Source: Nostoc indistinguendum CM1-VF10
GTDB lineage: Bacteria; Cyanobacteriota; Cyanobacteriia; Cyanobacteriales; Nostocaceae
DNA: 64,000 nt
NCBI GenBank assembly: GCA_019359215.1
Contig: JAHHHS010000021.1
Location: forward strand, 25,273 to 89,272
Direction of reading: 5' to 3'
Shown: in pieces, positions 35,060 to 44,884 of the stretch
Numbering within the stretch: position 1 is the first letter of the stretch
Layout of the letters: each line of letters starts with the position of its first letter
The notes under the pieces: model-generated
Databases searched by the model: none
What the model saw: only the letters and a program-made list of their open reading frames with translations
What the model was told of the DNA's origin: nothing
Program-made: the position numbers and the translations under genes

Positions 35060-37171
35060 TTACTGTCCATTAATAGTAGTTGATGGAGGAAATGGTAGAG
35101 ATTCCGGCTGAGGTTGAGGCTGAGGTGCTGGTTGAGGATTGAGAAATTCCTGCCAAGCCCTAATTTGCTCTTGTGCCGCACTGTAAGCAGCACTACCGCG
35201 TGGAATCGATTTTGCAATGTCCATCCCTCTAGCAATATCAGACTGACCTTGAGAGCGTGCTATTTCTAACAATTGCTGACTCCATTGGTCAATAGCCAGA
35301 TTCGCATCCATACGTAAGATACTATTGTTTGAAACCCGATCCGCTAGTCGTATTGCTTCAACCAAAGCTTCTGGCGTGCCAACTGCCCCCACTTCCTGAG
35401 CTTTTCTCCAGTTTTCTCTAGTGCGAATTTGCCCTTGCCAGTCATTTATCGCAGCTTGTGCTTCTTGTGAAAGCGCCCTTCCTGACGATGCAATTTGTTG
35501 GGCTAGGCTAATAGCGGCGGTAAGATTTCCACTGTGAGCCAGTTCTTGCGCCTGATCTAAGTAGGGCTGGTCTTGAATTCGCTGAATTTTTCCTATCCAA
35601 GTACGAATTTTTTTCCGTGCTTCTGGATATAATGCACGACCTCTACGAATTTCGCTAGCCTGAGCGATCGCAGCTTGCAAGGAGTTAATATCGTCGAATA
35701 TTGCTATCTGTTCGGCACGTTCTAAATAAGGCTGGTCTTCAATTGTCTCCACTTGGGCACGCCAGCGACCCATTTCTTGCCTAGCTTCTGTGGCGCGGGG
35801 GTTACTAGCAGGGATGAGCTGTACTTGAGCGATCGCTGCTGTTAAATTAGGGACTGTTCCCTCGCTAGCCAATATTCTCGCTTTTTCTAGATTGGCAACA
35901 TCTTCAATTTCTAACTGCCAACGAGCAATTAGTTGCTGTGCTTCATTATACACTGGTCTGGAAGGATCAATCTGTTGTGCTTGAGCGATCGCAGCCTCTA
36001 AACCAGAAACGTTACCTATCCAAGCACTCCTTTTTGCGTCAGCTATGGCGATAAAGTCATCTGTTTCGCCCCGTAGTTTCGCAATTTCTGGAATTTGTCT
36101 AGCAATATTCAGTGCTTCATCTGCATCCTGCTTATCTAGTTTTGCCTTTGCCAATTCCAGCATTTTGCGTCCAAATGCGGGAATCGCTTCCTGAGCTTTT
36201 TGATAAATGTAGCTTTCTTGCCCAATAGACTCGGCTAACTTGATAGCTTCTAATAAATTATCAACAACTTTGCTGTTTGCTAAACTTTCAGCTTTTCCTA
36301 ACTTATCGCCATCTTCCCGTGCTGTGGCAATTAGACGATTCAGTTGGTCGTATTTAGTACCCGCCCAATATTGATTGTCTACGCGCAGCATTTTGGCAGA
36401 TAACATGAAGGCTGATTGCCAGCGTCGTTCCTTTACTTCTGCGATCGCACCATTATATGTAGCTTCTGCCTTTGACCAAATCGACTGCCATTTGTCAATT
36501 TGCTCATCGACTAATTTATAAGCTGCCACATCTTCGGGTATCTTACGAGCAGTAGCGATCGCTTCTTCTAAATTCCCAGTTTGGAAACTTTGATCAGCTA
36601 GCTTCAAAATATCCCGTGACCATTCTTCGATGAAACGATCAATTTCTCCATGCAACGGGTGATTTTGTGGTAGTTCCTTCACCAGAGCGATCGCTTGCAA
36701 AAGGTCGTTTACTGTCTGCTTAGAAGCCGCCAACTGAGCGCAGTGTAGCCGCACAGAAGCACTAGCTAGGGGCCAGAAAATCGAGGGGCAATTAGGGGCA
36801 GTGGGCAACTTTAGGAGCATTGCAATCGACAAGAACCCTACACTGCCGGGAATTAACATTAGCAGTACTGACCACAACACCCAGCTTTTCATCCAGCGTG
36901 GCAATTTACCAACACTTCTGCTGAGTTGGGTAGTTTCTTCTGAATGACTATTTATAGGTAATCCTTCTCTACGAGACGCTTTGGGTAGTTTTTTTCCCCA
37001 TAGGGGTATATCGTTTTTTCGCCGCTTCACTGACTTGGAAGTAGAACCAGTAGCTGGGACATCAAATGGCTGAGTTTCACCGAATTGCTCTGTTCGGGAT
37101 AATCTTTTGTTTTGATCTGGCTCTCTTCCACTGGCTGAAGACCAACTGTCTGGAATATCCCGCTCTGTCAT
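35060..37171 (-). CDS. membrane-anchored helical-repeat protein, unknown function
   Basis: 703 residues. A polar N-terminus (1-95) precedes one membrane helix (about 96-120, SWVLWSVLLMLIPGSVGFLS). The rest, about 580 residues, is a series of 40-50 residue helical repeats with the theme LxxAIAxAxxIxxxxxxYxEAxxxIxxW (for example GNVSGLEAAIAQAQQIDPSR). The Trp-bearing repeats are TPR-like, suggesting a binding scaffold. The C-terminus is a PQPQPQPESLPFPP tail. Residues 65-72 (ASRREGLP) derive from the dispersed repeat AGCGTCTCGTAGAGAAGG. Confidence 0.75.
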   Translation of the reverse strand: MTERDIPDSWSSASGREPDQNKRLSRTEQFGETQPFDVPATGSTSKSVKRRKNDIPLWGKKLPKASRREGLPINSHSEETTQLSRSVGKLPRWMKSWVLWSVLLMLIPGSVGFLSIAMLLKLPTAPNCPSIFWPLASASVRLHCAQLAASKQTVNDLLQAIALVKELPQNHPLHGEIDRFIEEWSRDILKLADQSFQTGNLEEAIATARKIPEDVAAYKLVDEQIDKWQSIWSKAEATYNGAIAEVKERRWQSAFMLSAKMLRVDNQYWAGTKYDQLNRLIATAREDGDKLGKAESLANSKVVDNLLEAIKLAESIGQESYIYQKAQEAIPAFGRKMLELAKAKLDKQDADEALNIARQIPEIAKLRGETDDFIAIADAKRSAWIGNVSGLEAAIAQAQQIDPSRPVYNEAQQLIARWQLEIEDVANLEKARILASEGTVPNLTAAIAQVQLIPASNPRATEARQEMGRWRAQVETIEDQPYLERAEQIAIFDDINSLQAAIAQASEIRRGRALYPEARKKIRTWIGKIQRIQDQPYLDQAQELAHSGNLTAAISLAQQIASSGRALSQEAQAAINDWQGQIRTRENWRKAQEVGAVGTPEALVEAIRLADRVSNNSILRMDANLAIDQWSQQLLEIARSQGQSDIARGMDIAKSIPRGSAAYSAAQEQIRAWQEFLNPQPAPQPQPQPESLPFPPSTTINGQ

Positions 37172-37325
37172 CTCTCACACCAAAATAATTGAATAGCGCT
37201 CTGCTTTAGGTCGATAATTCCATTGTTGACATAGTAACTTTCTGATGATTAAAAAGCTACTTTTTTGAGTATATCTCTCCACAGAGTACCATTAGCAATC
37301 TAAAAAATCAGTGCCCTTTTATACG

Positions 37326-38231
37326 TTATCCTGAAACGGTAGATTCAGCTTGCAAATCGGCAATTAGTTGAGCTAATTGATCGCTACTTGCCTGGTAGAC
37401 GTTGCCGCAAAACTCGCAAATTGCTTCAGCACCATCATCTTTAATAATCATATCTTGCAGTTCGGCTTCTCCTAAAATCTTCAGTGCCCCCAAAACGCGA
37501 TCAAAAGAACAACCACAGTGGAAACGCAGCATTTGCCGTTCGGAAAAGATTTCCAGTCCCATGTCTCCCAGCAAGTCGTTAAAGATTTCAGGTAACGTCT
37601 TACCAGCTTGCAACAATGGCGTAAATCCTGCTAGACCAGCAACCCGTGATTCCAACGTTTCTACTAGGGCTTCGTCTCTGGCAGCTTTGGGCAATACTTG
37701 TACCAGTAATCCTCCAGCCGCAGTTACTCCACCTGCTCCCACGAAGACACCTAAAACTAAAGCTGAAGGTGTTTGTTCGGAATTTACTAGATAATGAGCC
37801 ACATCATCGCCAATTTCGCCAGAAACTAGTTCTACCGTACTAGAGTAAGGATAACCATAACCGATATCCCGGACAACGTAGAGGTAGCCGTCACCTACTG
37901 CGCCGCCAACATCTAGCTTACCTTTGGCATTGGGAGGCAATTCAACCGATGGATTTGCCACATACCCGCGTACCGTCCCATCTAAGCCTGCATCTACCAA
38001 TATGCCACCCAAAGGCCCATCGCCCTTCACCCGGACATTGACCCTTGACCCAGTTCGCTTCATACTAGAAGCCATTAATAAGCCTGCTGCCATAGTCCGA
38101 CCCAGTGCTGCCGTTGCCACATAGGAAAGCTTGTGTCGCCCCCGTGCTTCTTCTGTTAAACGTGTGGTGATCACACCTACGGCACGAATTCCACCTTCGG
38201 CTGCTGTTGCACGAATTAACTGATCCGCCAT
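37326..38231 (-). CDS. hslO: Hsp33 redox-regulated chaperone
   Basis: 301 residues from MADQLIRATAAEGGIRAVGV, the usual cyanobacterial start; ten more in-frame upstream residues are not used. The C-terminal zinc site is complete: CGCSFDRV and then CEFCGNVYQ. Oxidation of these four Cys releases zinc and turns on holdase activity, protecting cytosolic proteins from oxidative unfolding. It is monocistronic and follows the divergence from the SRPBCC-like gene. Confidence 0.95.
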   Translation of the reverse strand: MADQLIRATAAEGGIRAVGVITTRLTEEARGRHKLSYVATAALGRTMAAGLLMASSMKRTGSRVNVRVKGDGPLGGILVDAGLDGTVRGYVANPSVELPPNAKGKLDVGGAVGDGYLYVVRDIGYGYPYSSTVELVSGEIGDDVAHYLVNSEQTPSALVLGVFVGAGGVTAAGGLLVQVLPKAARDEALVETLESRVAGLAGFTPLLQAGKTLPEIFNDLLGDMGLEIFSERQMLRFHCGCSFDRVLGALKILGEAELQDMIIKDDGAEAICEFCGNVYQASSDQLAQLIADLQAESTVSG

Positions 38232-38371
38232 GAATAACCTTACATTTCTTAACAAGTTCACTTTTTCTATTCTAAGTTCTCCGCAGGTAGAAAAGTGATG
38301 CCGTAATAATCAGTGATTGTATTTGCAATATTAGAAATAGCGATGTCTCACCTTTAGGTAATCCTATAAAA

Positions 38372-38758
38372 ATGCTGGGTAATTTTCAACAAAGCCAACT
38401 GCGGATCGAAATTGAAGCACCAACAGATGCAATTCGTGACAGTCTGCTGCATCCCGCACAACTAGAAAAATGGCTCTTAGGGCAACGCTTTGCGCCAGGA
38501 ATGCCAGAAGAGCTGCTTCCAGGATTCCAGTTTACTACCTGGACTGGGCCAGTTGCGATTCATCATCAAGTAGATGTTGTCAAATCAAACTGTCTCCGCT
38601 TGGTACTTAGTGGAGGCATTGACGGGTTCCACGAATGGTACTGGGGAGAAGGTTGGGTACAGTCCCGCTTGGAAGGAGTTTCGCTTTTGCCTTTGAATTT
38701 GGGCCAAACAGTGAGTTTGTTAAGCTTGCGTCAGTTTTTGGCAACTCAAGAGCGTTGA
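38372..38758 (+). CDS. SRPBCC (START-like) fold protein, unknown function
   Basis: 128 residues. The beginning QLRIEIEAPTDAIRDSLLHP with AQLEKWL, the mid-section LLPGFQFTTWTGPVAIHHQV and the final amphipathic helix LNLGQTVSLLSLRQFLAT fit the helix-grip fold that binds hydrophobic ligands. Homologous short proteins occur widely in cyanobacteria as hypotheticals. It diverges from hslO by 140 bases. The fold call is moderately sure; the ligand is unknown. Confidence 0.65.
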   Translation: MLGNFQQSQLRIEIEAPTDAIRDSLLHPAQLEKWLLGQRFAPGMPEELLPGFQFTTWTGPVAIHHQVDVVKSNCLRLVLSGGIDGFHEWYWGEGWVQSRLEGVSLLPLNLGQTVSLLSLRQFLATQER

Positions 38759-38824
38759 TTTGAGTAAAGGGATTGGGGATTGAGGATTGAGCATTAGTTA
38801 TTCTTTACGTCCCCAGTCCCCAGT

Positions 38825-39439
38825 TTATGAACCAGAAATAATACCTACAATGATTTTTACAAGCATAGATAAATCTTCTGGAACTTGATAACGTTTCTGG
38901 TCTTGAGTCACCAAACGATTTGCACGATGGTAAACCCCAAAACGCCAGTCTTCACCAGTCGTAACTGCACCATATAGAAGTTCAGATGTGGATGTAGTCC
39001 ATTGATCAAGCGCTATTAATTCAACAGCAAGTTGAGTAAATCCTCGCACTAAATCTGATTGTTTGGCTTCGATTACTAATAAATTTTGAGGTGCTGCAAT
39101 ATAGTAGTCGAGAGTTCCTTTCAGATAATTATTGACAGCAATAGAATATTCTATATTGAGTCTCTGATTAGTTAAATTGCATACTTCAAACAAAATTGGG
39201 CCAATTAGAGCTTCGCGTCTAGTAGTTTCATTAACTAAATCAATATGAGATAAATTACGGTAAAGTTGCTGTTCTAAAAAATGTATGTCTACAATTTCCG
39301 ATGATTCAGGTAATGTAAGATTTTTTCTTTCAATAGTACAATTTAATTCGGCTAGAATATCATCAATTGTGAAAGGCAGTTCAAAATATCGGCTGAAAGT
39401 ATAAGATTCACCAACTTGGAGAATGCGGCGGTAACTCAT
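38825..39439 (-). CDS. PD-(D/E)XK nuclease-fold protein
   Basis: 204 residues. A restriction endonuclease-like core is visible near residues 110-140: KGTLDYYIAAP, then NLLVIEAKQSDLVRGFTQLA, giving Asp, then Glu-x-Lys on adjacent strands, followed by a Gln-rich helix. The rest (MSYRRILQVGESYTFSRYFE start) is unlike known restriction enzymes. It may be a cyanobacterial relative of the Uma2 proteins. There is no methylase partner, so a classic restriction system is unlikely. Confidence 0.7.
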   Translation of the reverse strand: MSYRRILQVGESYTFSRYFELPFTIDDILAELNCTIERKNLTLPESSEIVDIHFLEQQLYRNLSHIDLVNETTRREALIGPILFEVCNLTNQRLNIEYSIAVNNYLKGTLDYYIAAPQNLLVIEAKQSDLVRGFTQLAVELIALDQWTTSTSELLYGAVTTGEDWRFGVYHRANRLVTQDQKRYQVPEDLSMLVKIIVGIISGS

Positions 39440-39882
39440 AAAAAACCTAAGCCAAATTTATCCTCCTATTTTATGCCTACGGCATAACATACACCACAGA
39501 CTACGGACGAATAGCGATCGCCCCCGCATTTCCCATCCGCTGATATCGGTTCATGCTAATTCAGCAACGGCTTCTGCCTCTTGCACTTCTGTCTGAGTTG
39601 TACTTCCCCTGTCTCAATAGTTCCGTTGGTTGCGAGTGCGATCGCCTGTCGCATTGCATTGAACTCAGTAGCGCTTTGAGTTATGCATCGATTTGCGATC
39701 GTTATAACGGACTCTGCCAGATATTGCTGTGTTCTCTTTAAATAAGCTTTTTTGCAAAACTCCCATAAGTTGGTGTTTTCGCCCTCTAGGGTGAAAGCGA
39801 TCGCTTTTGCTTTTATTACTAACTAAGTGCCTTGCCTATAGGAATCCGAGTTGATTTTTGAAAACATTCTAACATACGTTTA
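39440..39882. other. gap without a supportable gene
   Basis: There is a TTATGCCTACGGCATAA palindrome at about 39471-39487 and several HIP1 sites. A minus-strand frame through about 39550-39690 gives protein-like text (EFNAMRQAIALATNGTIETG) with no start or partner, perhaps the tail of a lost gene. Confidence 0.35.
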
Positions 39883-40401
39883 TTAACAACCAACAAACTC
39901 TACTGGTTCGTATAATTCTTCAATCAATGTGAAAACAGTCACTTTGTTCGTTAATGGATCGACAATCCAATACTCTGGAATATTTAAAACGTTATACTCA
40001 ACTCGCTTGGCTCGATAATCTACAATCTTTGTTGACTCACTGACGACTTCTACCACTAACAAAGGGGGTGATTCGTTGAGTTCAATAACTGCCTCTCGGT
40101 TTCTCAACTCTCGCCATTGAGGTAATAAAATTACAACTACATCTGGAATTCTTGATGTATCCCATCTGCCAGCACGGGGAGAACGAACACCGATAACCAT
40201 TTGTTTAGAAGTCCAATCCAACTTTAGCCGGAGAATTTCTGCTCGGAAACAAACATTGATAAATTCTGTTACCGCCCCATGTTGTCCACTTCCTAGACTC
40301 ATGGGAATTAATTCTCCATTGACCAATTCATAGCGCGTATCAGTGCCATCATCATAAGCTAGATACTCTTCAAAGGTTAGTTTTGGGGTGGTTATATTCA
40401 T
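39883..40401 (-). CDS. Uma2 family endonuclease (DUF820)
   Basis: 172 residues. The order [50 protein letters not shown] and [18 protein letters not shown] is the standard Uma2 pattern, with Asp, Glu and downstream Lys of a PD-(D/E)XK site; here the usual K appears as Y-R-A-K. It stops early after EPVEFVGC, without the common final segment, so its C-terminus may be truncated. The biological role of Uma2 proteins is unsettled. It is in line with the next gene (19 bases). Confidence 0.8.
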   Translation of the reverse strand: MNITTPKLTFEEYLAYDDGTDTRYELVNGELIPMSLGSGQHGAVTEFINVCFRAEILRLKLDWTSKQMVIGVRSPRAGRWDTSRIPDVVVILLPQWRELRNREAVIELNESPPLLVVEVVSESTKIVDYRAKRVEYNVLNIPEYWIVDPLTNKVTVFTLIEELYEPVEFVGC

Positions 40402-40420
40402 TGCTTCCCCTTACAAATTT

Positions 40421-40846
40421 TTACCTTGGTTTGACAACTAACACCGAACAATTAGCCTCTTCTACAACTTGACTGCTAACAGAACCCTGGACAATTCGCT
40501 TCATCCCCATCAATCCCCGGCTGCCAATTATAATCAAGTCAATTTTGTAAATATTGGCAAGGCGAATAATCTCTTCGGCAGGATCACCAGTTACCATCTC
40601 TAACTCACTTCTGACTGATAATTTTTCCTGATAGGATTGCAGCTGTTTTTCAATCTGAAAATAAGAAAAGGTTGCCGGCTCTGGCTGAGGACGATCAGCG
40701 GGTAGTTCCATCTCTGACTCTGGCGTAAGAAAGACATGACAAAGAATAACTTTGGCATCTTTTGATAACGCCAAATTATCTAAAGTCTGAATTACTCGTT
40801 CTGAAACTTCCGAACCGTCCAGAGCTACCAAAATATTGTTTAGCAC
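40421..40846 (-). CDS. universal stress protein (UspA family)
   Basis: 141 residues. It starts MLNNILVALDGSEVSERVIQ and ends with the nucleotide-binding motif GSRGLMGMKRIVQGSVSSQV (G-x2-G-x9-G-S), then CSVLVVKPR, so it is an ATP-binding type Usp. The middle segment with PADRPQPEPATFSYFQIEKQ is longer than in minimal members. It acts in the cytoplasm in stress signalling; the trigger is unknown. It may be co-transcribed with the downstream Uma2 gene. Confidence 0.9.
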   Translation of the reverse strand: MLNNILVALDGSEVSERVIQTLDNLALSKDAKVILCHVFLTPESEMELPADRPQPEPATFSYFQIEKQLQSYQEKLSVRSELEMVTGDPAEEIIRLANIYKIDLIIIGSRGLMGMKRIVQGSVSSQVVEEANCSVLVVKPR

Positions 40847-41110
40847 CGCTCTCGTCTCCTAAAGAGTAGACCCCTTACATAAGTATGTAGCAAAACTTGT
40901 TGGCAGCTACACTAAATTATTTTTTCATCTACCTACTTAGTTTATATTCGAGACTGTGCTATTTATTGATCGGTTTCACCCCACTTTGATACTAGTGGGG
41001 TGCAGCAACTGATGTAGAGAATATTTTCGCCAGTTCTTTGGGGAGGGTTGCCCTCCTCTGAACTGCTAAACTGATACGCGCCTAAATTGTATAAACACTC
41101 TTTACGTTCG

Positions 41111-41189
41111 TTAACTGTTAACTGTTGACGGTTAACGGTTATCAGTCATCAGCCTTCATGTAAAAATGTTCAAGTTAAATGCGTAACAG
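41111..41189 (-). repeat. dispersed repeat, copy B
   Basis: Read on the minus strand it gives CTGTTACGCATTTAACTTGA, GAAGGCTGATGACTGATAAC and CGTCAACAGTTAACAGTTAA, matching 8500-8583 with small insertions. The rest of 40847-41290 shows no gene. Confidence 0.65.
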
Positions 41190-41290
41190 TTTTGCTGGCT
41201 TATTATGCAAGTAACTCCTTCCTTAAATAAGCCATTGGATTAGGTGAGCAATGCCCAACTTGTAGACGCCCGCCAAAAAACTATTCCAAA

Positions 41291-42592
41291 TTACTCTTCT
41301 TGCTGAATTCGGCGCCGGACTGAATCAGCATGGGAAGGTAAGCCTTCTGCTGTTGCTAGCACATCAATGGCACTAGCCACATTTTGCAGCGCGGTTTGGG
41401 AATATTGAATAATGCTAGAGTGTTTGAGAAAAGTTTCCACCCCTAATGCCGAGGCATAGCGGGCAGCGCCAGAAGTTGGCAAGGTATGGTTAGGGCCTGC
41501 CAAATAGTCTCCTACAGCTTCTGGTGTGGAATAACCCAAAAAGATTGCCCCAGCGTGGCGAATCTGTGGTAAGAGCGCCCAAGGATCTTTAACTTCTAAT
41601 TCCAGGTGTTCCGGGGCAAATTCATTTGAGAGTTCTGCTGCTGCTTGGAGGGATTCTACAAGGACAATCAACCCATAATGAGCGATCGCTTTTTCTGTGT
41701 CTATTCGCCGTGGGTGATCAACTAGCTGTCTTTCCAAGGCTAATTGCACGTTTTTCGCTAAAGCCGCATCTGTCGTCAGCAAAATCGCTGCCGCCATTGG
41801 ATCGTGTTCGGCTTGGGCCAGCAAGTCAGCAGCTACATGCACCGGATTTGCGGTTTCATCGGCAATCACCAGCACTTCGCTGGGGCCTGCCAAAGAATCA
41901 ATGCCGACGGTGCCATATACAAGTTTTTTCGCTAGGGTGACATAAATGTTACCAGGGCCAGTAATCACATCCACTTTCGGAATCGTTTCTGTGCCATAGG
42001 CTAAAGCTGCAATCGCTTGTGCGCCTCCAATGCGATAAATTTCTTGTACTCCTGCTTCTTGGGCAGCAACTAAAACTGCTGGATTAATTGCACCCCCTGG
42101 ACCTGGTGGTGTTACCATCACCACGTGAGGTACAGCAGCAACATGAGCCGGAATTGCATTCATCAGCACTGTACTGGGATAGGCAGCGCGACCACCAGGC
42201 ACATACAACCCCGCTCGGTCTACGGGAGTATAGCGTTTGCCTAGCACTATTTCATCGTCGCCAAAGTGTACCCAGCTTTTCGGTACTCGCTGACGATGAA
42301 ACGTTTCAATTTGGCGGCAAGCTAGCCGAATTGCGCCCAACAACTCTTTTGACACCTGCTGATACGCTGCATCTAGTTCCGAGCCTGTAACGCGAAGTTC
42401 TTCTGCTTTGAGGGTTTGTTTGTCAAATTCTGCTGTGTAATGCAATACAGCTTTGTCGCCTTGGCGCTTCACTGCCTGCAAAACTTCCCGCACAGTTGCT
42501 TCTTTATGAAGCACCTGTTCGTCATGGGTGCGATCGCAGATCCGTTGTAGTTCGGCTCTGACGTCTGCCTGCTGAGTAATGATTCGCAGCAT
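41291..42592 (-). CDS. hisD: histidinol dehydrogenase
   Basis: 433 residues. It shows GLYVPGGRAAYPSTVLMNAI, IYRIGGAQAIAALAYGTETI, VDVITGPGNIYVTLAKKLV and AGPSEVLVIADETANP; the zinc and catalytic regions QAEHDPMAAAILLT and NEFAPEHLEL follow, and GPNHTLPTSGAARYAS closes. HisD makes the last two oxidations of histidine synthesis, L-histidinol to L-histidine, using NAD and zinc. It stands alone; hisH is encoded 18 kb away, as expected from the scattered his genes of cyanobacteria. Confidence 0.96.
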   Translation of the reverse strand: MLRIITQQADVRAELQRICDRTHDEQVLHKEATVREVLQAVKRQGDKAVLHYTAEFDKQTLKAEELRVTGSELDAAYQQVSKELLGAIRLACRQIETFHRQRVPKSWVHFGDDEIVLGKRYTPVDRAGLYVPGGRAAYPSTVLMNAIPAHVAAVPHVVMVTPPGPGGAINPAVLVAAQEAGVQEIYRIGGAQAIAALAYGTETIPKVDVITGPGNIYVTLAKKLVYGTVGIDSLAGPSEVLVIADETANPVHVAADLLAQAEHDPMAAAILLTTDAALAKNVQLALERQLVDHPRRIDTEKAIAHYGLIVLVESLQAAAELSNEFAPEHLELEVKDPWALLPQIRHAGAIFLGYSTPEAVGDYLAGPNHTLPTSGAARYASALGVETFLKHSSIIQYSQTALQNVASAIDVLATAEGLPSHADSVRRRIQQEE

Positions 42593-43339
42593 GGAGTAAG
42601 GACAATGCCAAAATAATTATAATATTCATACCTGAGATTTAGTATTGCTCTTGACCCACTGGGGTGTGGAAGCTGACTCTAATTCTCTTCTCTAGCTTAA
42701 CCTGGATTTTTTTGATACTCTCAAGCTTGCCAGCAGATGGTTTGCTTAAGAAGGCGACTCAATTACTCAGTTCCACCAGCCTCTGTAGGCTAGTAGCAGG
42801 AAGCAGGCGTGCCAAGTCCCGTTACCCTTATTCCCTTTACCTCACTCCTTACGGGGTGGAGGTAGTTTGTTTACACATCCAATCCCCCATATTTACAGGG
42901 GTTAGGGTCTGAGTAGAATTTTTACTTATTTTTTCCTAACTTTTAGTAGTTAACATCTGTACAGACACGATAATATAATATCGATTCTATACTTATAAAC
43001 CCCTGAAACTTTAGCTATTTACGCTTCCTTGCCTTTTAACAATACATCTTTAGGAATATATTCATTGTACTGGCAAATTGCATTGCTTAACTAGATGATG
43101 AATTTAGAGTCACCATTTTACTTAGATGTACCTTAATTTTAACGCATTTCTTAAATTGACGACACACCAAATTAAAGACTGAAGATTAGGGAGCGAGGGT
43201 TAGGGACTAAATTCTTCCCCAATCTCCACCACCAAATTACCAATTATTTTTTTAGGAAATTATAACATTGGTAATTTGAATGCTATATTAGTAAGTCTAG
43301 TAGTGTGTGTACATATTAATAGTATTTTTGGAATTGACT
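42593..43339. other. long gap upstream of rpsT
   Basis: A frame at 42664-42912 begins with hydrophobic text but turns into repeat-like sequence (CCTTACGGGGTGGAGG), and I do not accept it as a gene. CGATAATATAATATCG near 42968 is a near-palindrome. The rpsT promoter should be within the last 100 bases. Confidence 0.4.
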
Positions 43340-43639
43340 GTGGCGAATACAAAGTCTGCTCTCAAGCGTGCCCAAATCGCAGAACGTAACCGACTGCGTA
43401 ACAAAGCTTACAAATCAGCAGTCAAGACGCTGATGAAGAAATACATTAATGCTGTAGCTGTCTATACAGCTAATCCTACCCCAGAATTAAAACAGGAAGC
43501 ACAGGCTCGGTTATCCGAGGCTTACGGCAAAATCGATAAAGCGATCAAACGGGGTGTCCTTCACCCCAATAATGGGGCTAGGAAAAAGTCGAGATTGGCT
43601 CATAAACTAAAACCCCTAACTCCAGCAGTTGCTGAATAG
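43340..43639 (+). CDS. rpsT: 30S ribosomal protein S20
   Basis: 99 residues from GTG 43340 ([20 protein letters not shown]), the expected S20 start; the upstream ATG at 43307 would add unrelated residues. It is highly basic and helical, with [14 protein letters not shown] near the end. S20 binds the 5' and 3' minor domains of 16S rRNA. It heads the conserved block rpsT-tatD-rpoB-rpoC1-rpoC2. Confidence 0.97.
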   Translation: MANTKSALKRAQIAERNRLRNKAYKSAVKTLMKKYINAVAVYTANPTPELKQEAQARLSEAYGKIDKAIKRGVLHPNNGARKKSRLAHKLKPLTPAVAE

Positions 43640-43846
43640 TCATTGGTGAGTAAGTGCGCTCCACGGAGCCACTGTGTTACGAATTTGTTCTAGTAAGTGG
43701 TGTGAAATACCAAAAGTAATGGCAAGCCAGTGCAGTTTTGAGGGTTTCCACACCACTTGCTGTATGTCTCTTAAACTCGTCCAGGGTAAGGCTATCCAAT
43801 GAGGTGCTGCCTTAGGATCTGCCCAATTAAAACAATTGGCGGACAT
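43640..43846 (-). CDS. possible small protein opposite the rpsT-tatD gap
   Basis: 68 residues on the minus strand, filling the gap after rpsT: MSANCFNWADPKAAPHWIAL and on to HHLLEQIRNTVAPWSALTHQ. The composition is balanced, Trp-rich and unlike a random shadow frame. It has no signal peptide or membrane helix. I do not recognise it. A minus-strand gene inside this block would need its own promoter. Confidence 0.4.
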   Translation of the reverse strand: MSANCFNWADPKAAPHWIALPWTSLRDIQQVVWKPSKLHWLAITFGISHHLLEQIRNTVAPWSALTHQ

Positions 43847-43973
43847 CGTTTCTCTATTTGAAGCTTGGCGATCGCAAAGCAGTGACTAGTAGGAAAAAGA
43901 TTCACCCGGAGGGTCATTTATCCTTAGTCGTGACAAGGGCTAATAATTTATGACCAATGGCAAAGGGCAAAGA

Positions 43974-44759
43974 ATGCAACTGATAGACACGCACGTTCAT
44001 CTCAACTTTGATAGTTTCCAGCCGGATTTAGCAATAGTGCGATCACGGTGGCAAGAAGCAGGAGTAGTACGTTTAGTACATTCGTGTGTTCACCCAGAGG
44101 AGTTTTCTAGCATTCAGTCTATAGCGCACGAGTTTCCCGAAATCAGCTTTGCCGTAGGGTTACATCCTTTAGATGCTGATAAATGGAATAACGAGACAGC
44201 CGAGAAAATCAAAACTTTGGCCAGTTCTGACTCTCATGTAGTAGCAATTGGGGAAATGGGGCTGGATTTTTACAAAGCTGATAACTATGAACATCAGCTT
44301 ATGGTATTTGAGTCACAGTTAGCGATTGCATCTGAACTCAACTTACCAGTAATTATCCACTGCCGCGACGCTGCGGTGGCAACCAGAGAAGTGTTGCAAA
44401 AATGGCGGGAACTCAAAGGAGAAAGAGTGCGGGGCGTCATGCATTGCTGGGGAGGAACGCCAGAAGAAACTCAATGGTTTCTCGATTTAGGGTTCTACAT
44501 CAGCTTTAGCGGGACTGTAACGTTCAAAAACGCCAAAGCGATTCAATCCTCTGCTGCGATGGTGAGTAGCGATCGCCTACTAATTGAAACAGACTGCCCA
44601 TTTCTCGCCCCAGTTCCGAAACGGGGCGAAAGGCGTAACGAGCCTGCCTACGTGCAATACGTAGCCGAGCAAGTAGCTAAATTGCGTCAGGAAACGGTAG
44701 AAGCGATCGCCCATCAAACCACCCAGAATGCCTGTGAATTATTTGGTCTGTCAATATAA
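43974..44759 (+). CDS. TatD family metal-dependent hydrolase/DNase
   Basis: 261 residues from [16 protein letters not shown] at 43974; an in-frame ATG at 43950 is less typical. Metal ligands are H7-x-H9 (DTHVHL), the Glu in [13 protein letters not shown], His in PVIIHCRDA, His in GVMHCWGG and the Asp of [10 protein letters not shown]. TatD proteins are TIM-barrel exonucleases or deoxyribonucleases, with roles in DNA repair and RNA/DNA turnover. The gene lies between rpsT and rpoB on the same strand, as in related cyanobacteria. Confidence 0.93.
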   Translation: MQLIDTHVHLNFDSFQPDLAIVRSRWQEAGVVRLVHSCVHPEEFSSIQSIAHEFPEISFAVGLHPLDADKWNNETAEKIKTLASSDSHVVAIGEMGLDFYKADNYEHQLMVFESQLAIASELNLPVIIHCRDAAVATREVLQKWRELKGERVRGVMHCWGGTPEETQWFLDLGFYISFSGTVTFKNAKAIQSSAAMVSSDRLLIETDCPFLAPVPKRGERRNEPAYVQYVAEQVAKLRQETVEAIAHQTTQNACELFGLSI

Positions 44760-44810
44760 AGTGTGCTTTAATCTATTTTATTCAGTTGTGCTAAAAAAAA
44801 TAAAACTCTA

Positions 44811-44841
44811 GGAGGGAAAATATGGTAATATTATTCCCTCA
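44811..44841 (+). promoter_or_regulatory. hairpin sequestering a strong Shine-Dalgarno site
   Basis: GAGGGAAAATAT (44812-44823) can pair with ATATTATTCCCTC across a short loop. The stem buries GGAGGG and the ATG at 44822. There is no U-tract, so it is not an obvious terminator. It lies 52 bases after tatD, in the 744-base leader of rpoB. Confidence 0.45.
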
Positions 44842-44884
44842 AAAACATTTTGCTTGCGCCATAATGATAAAGGAAGGAACCTAA
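44822..44884 (+). CDS. possible 20-residue leader peptide
   Basis: ATG at 44822, five bases after a near-perfect GGAGGG, encodes MVILFPQKHFACAIMIKEGT and stops at 44882-44884. The start lies inside the hairpin just listed. Short ORFs with such strong sites in leaders can be regulatory, but nothing else supports translation. Apart from this and the ORF at 45228 the 44760-45503 leader shows no gene. Confidence 0.3.
   Translation: MVILFPQKHFACAIMIKEGT

Noticed and set aside
39553..39741. 62-residue plus-strand frame
   Set aside because: Cys/Leu-rich shadow-like text without ribosome site or conservation clue.
42664..42912. 82-residue frame with hydrophobic start before rpsT
   Set aside because: The second half is repeat-like, there is no ribosome site, and no family resemblance.
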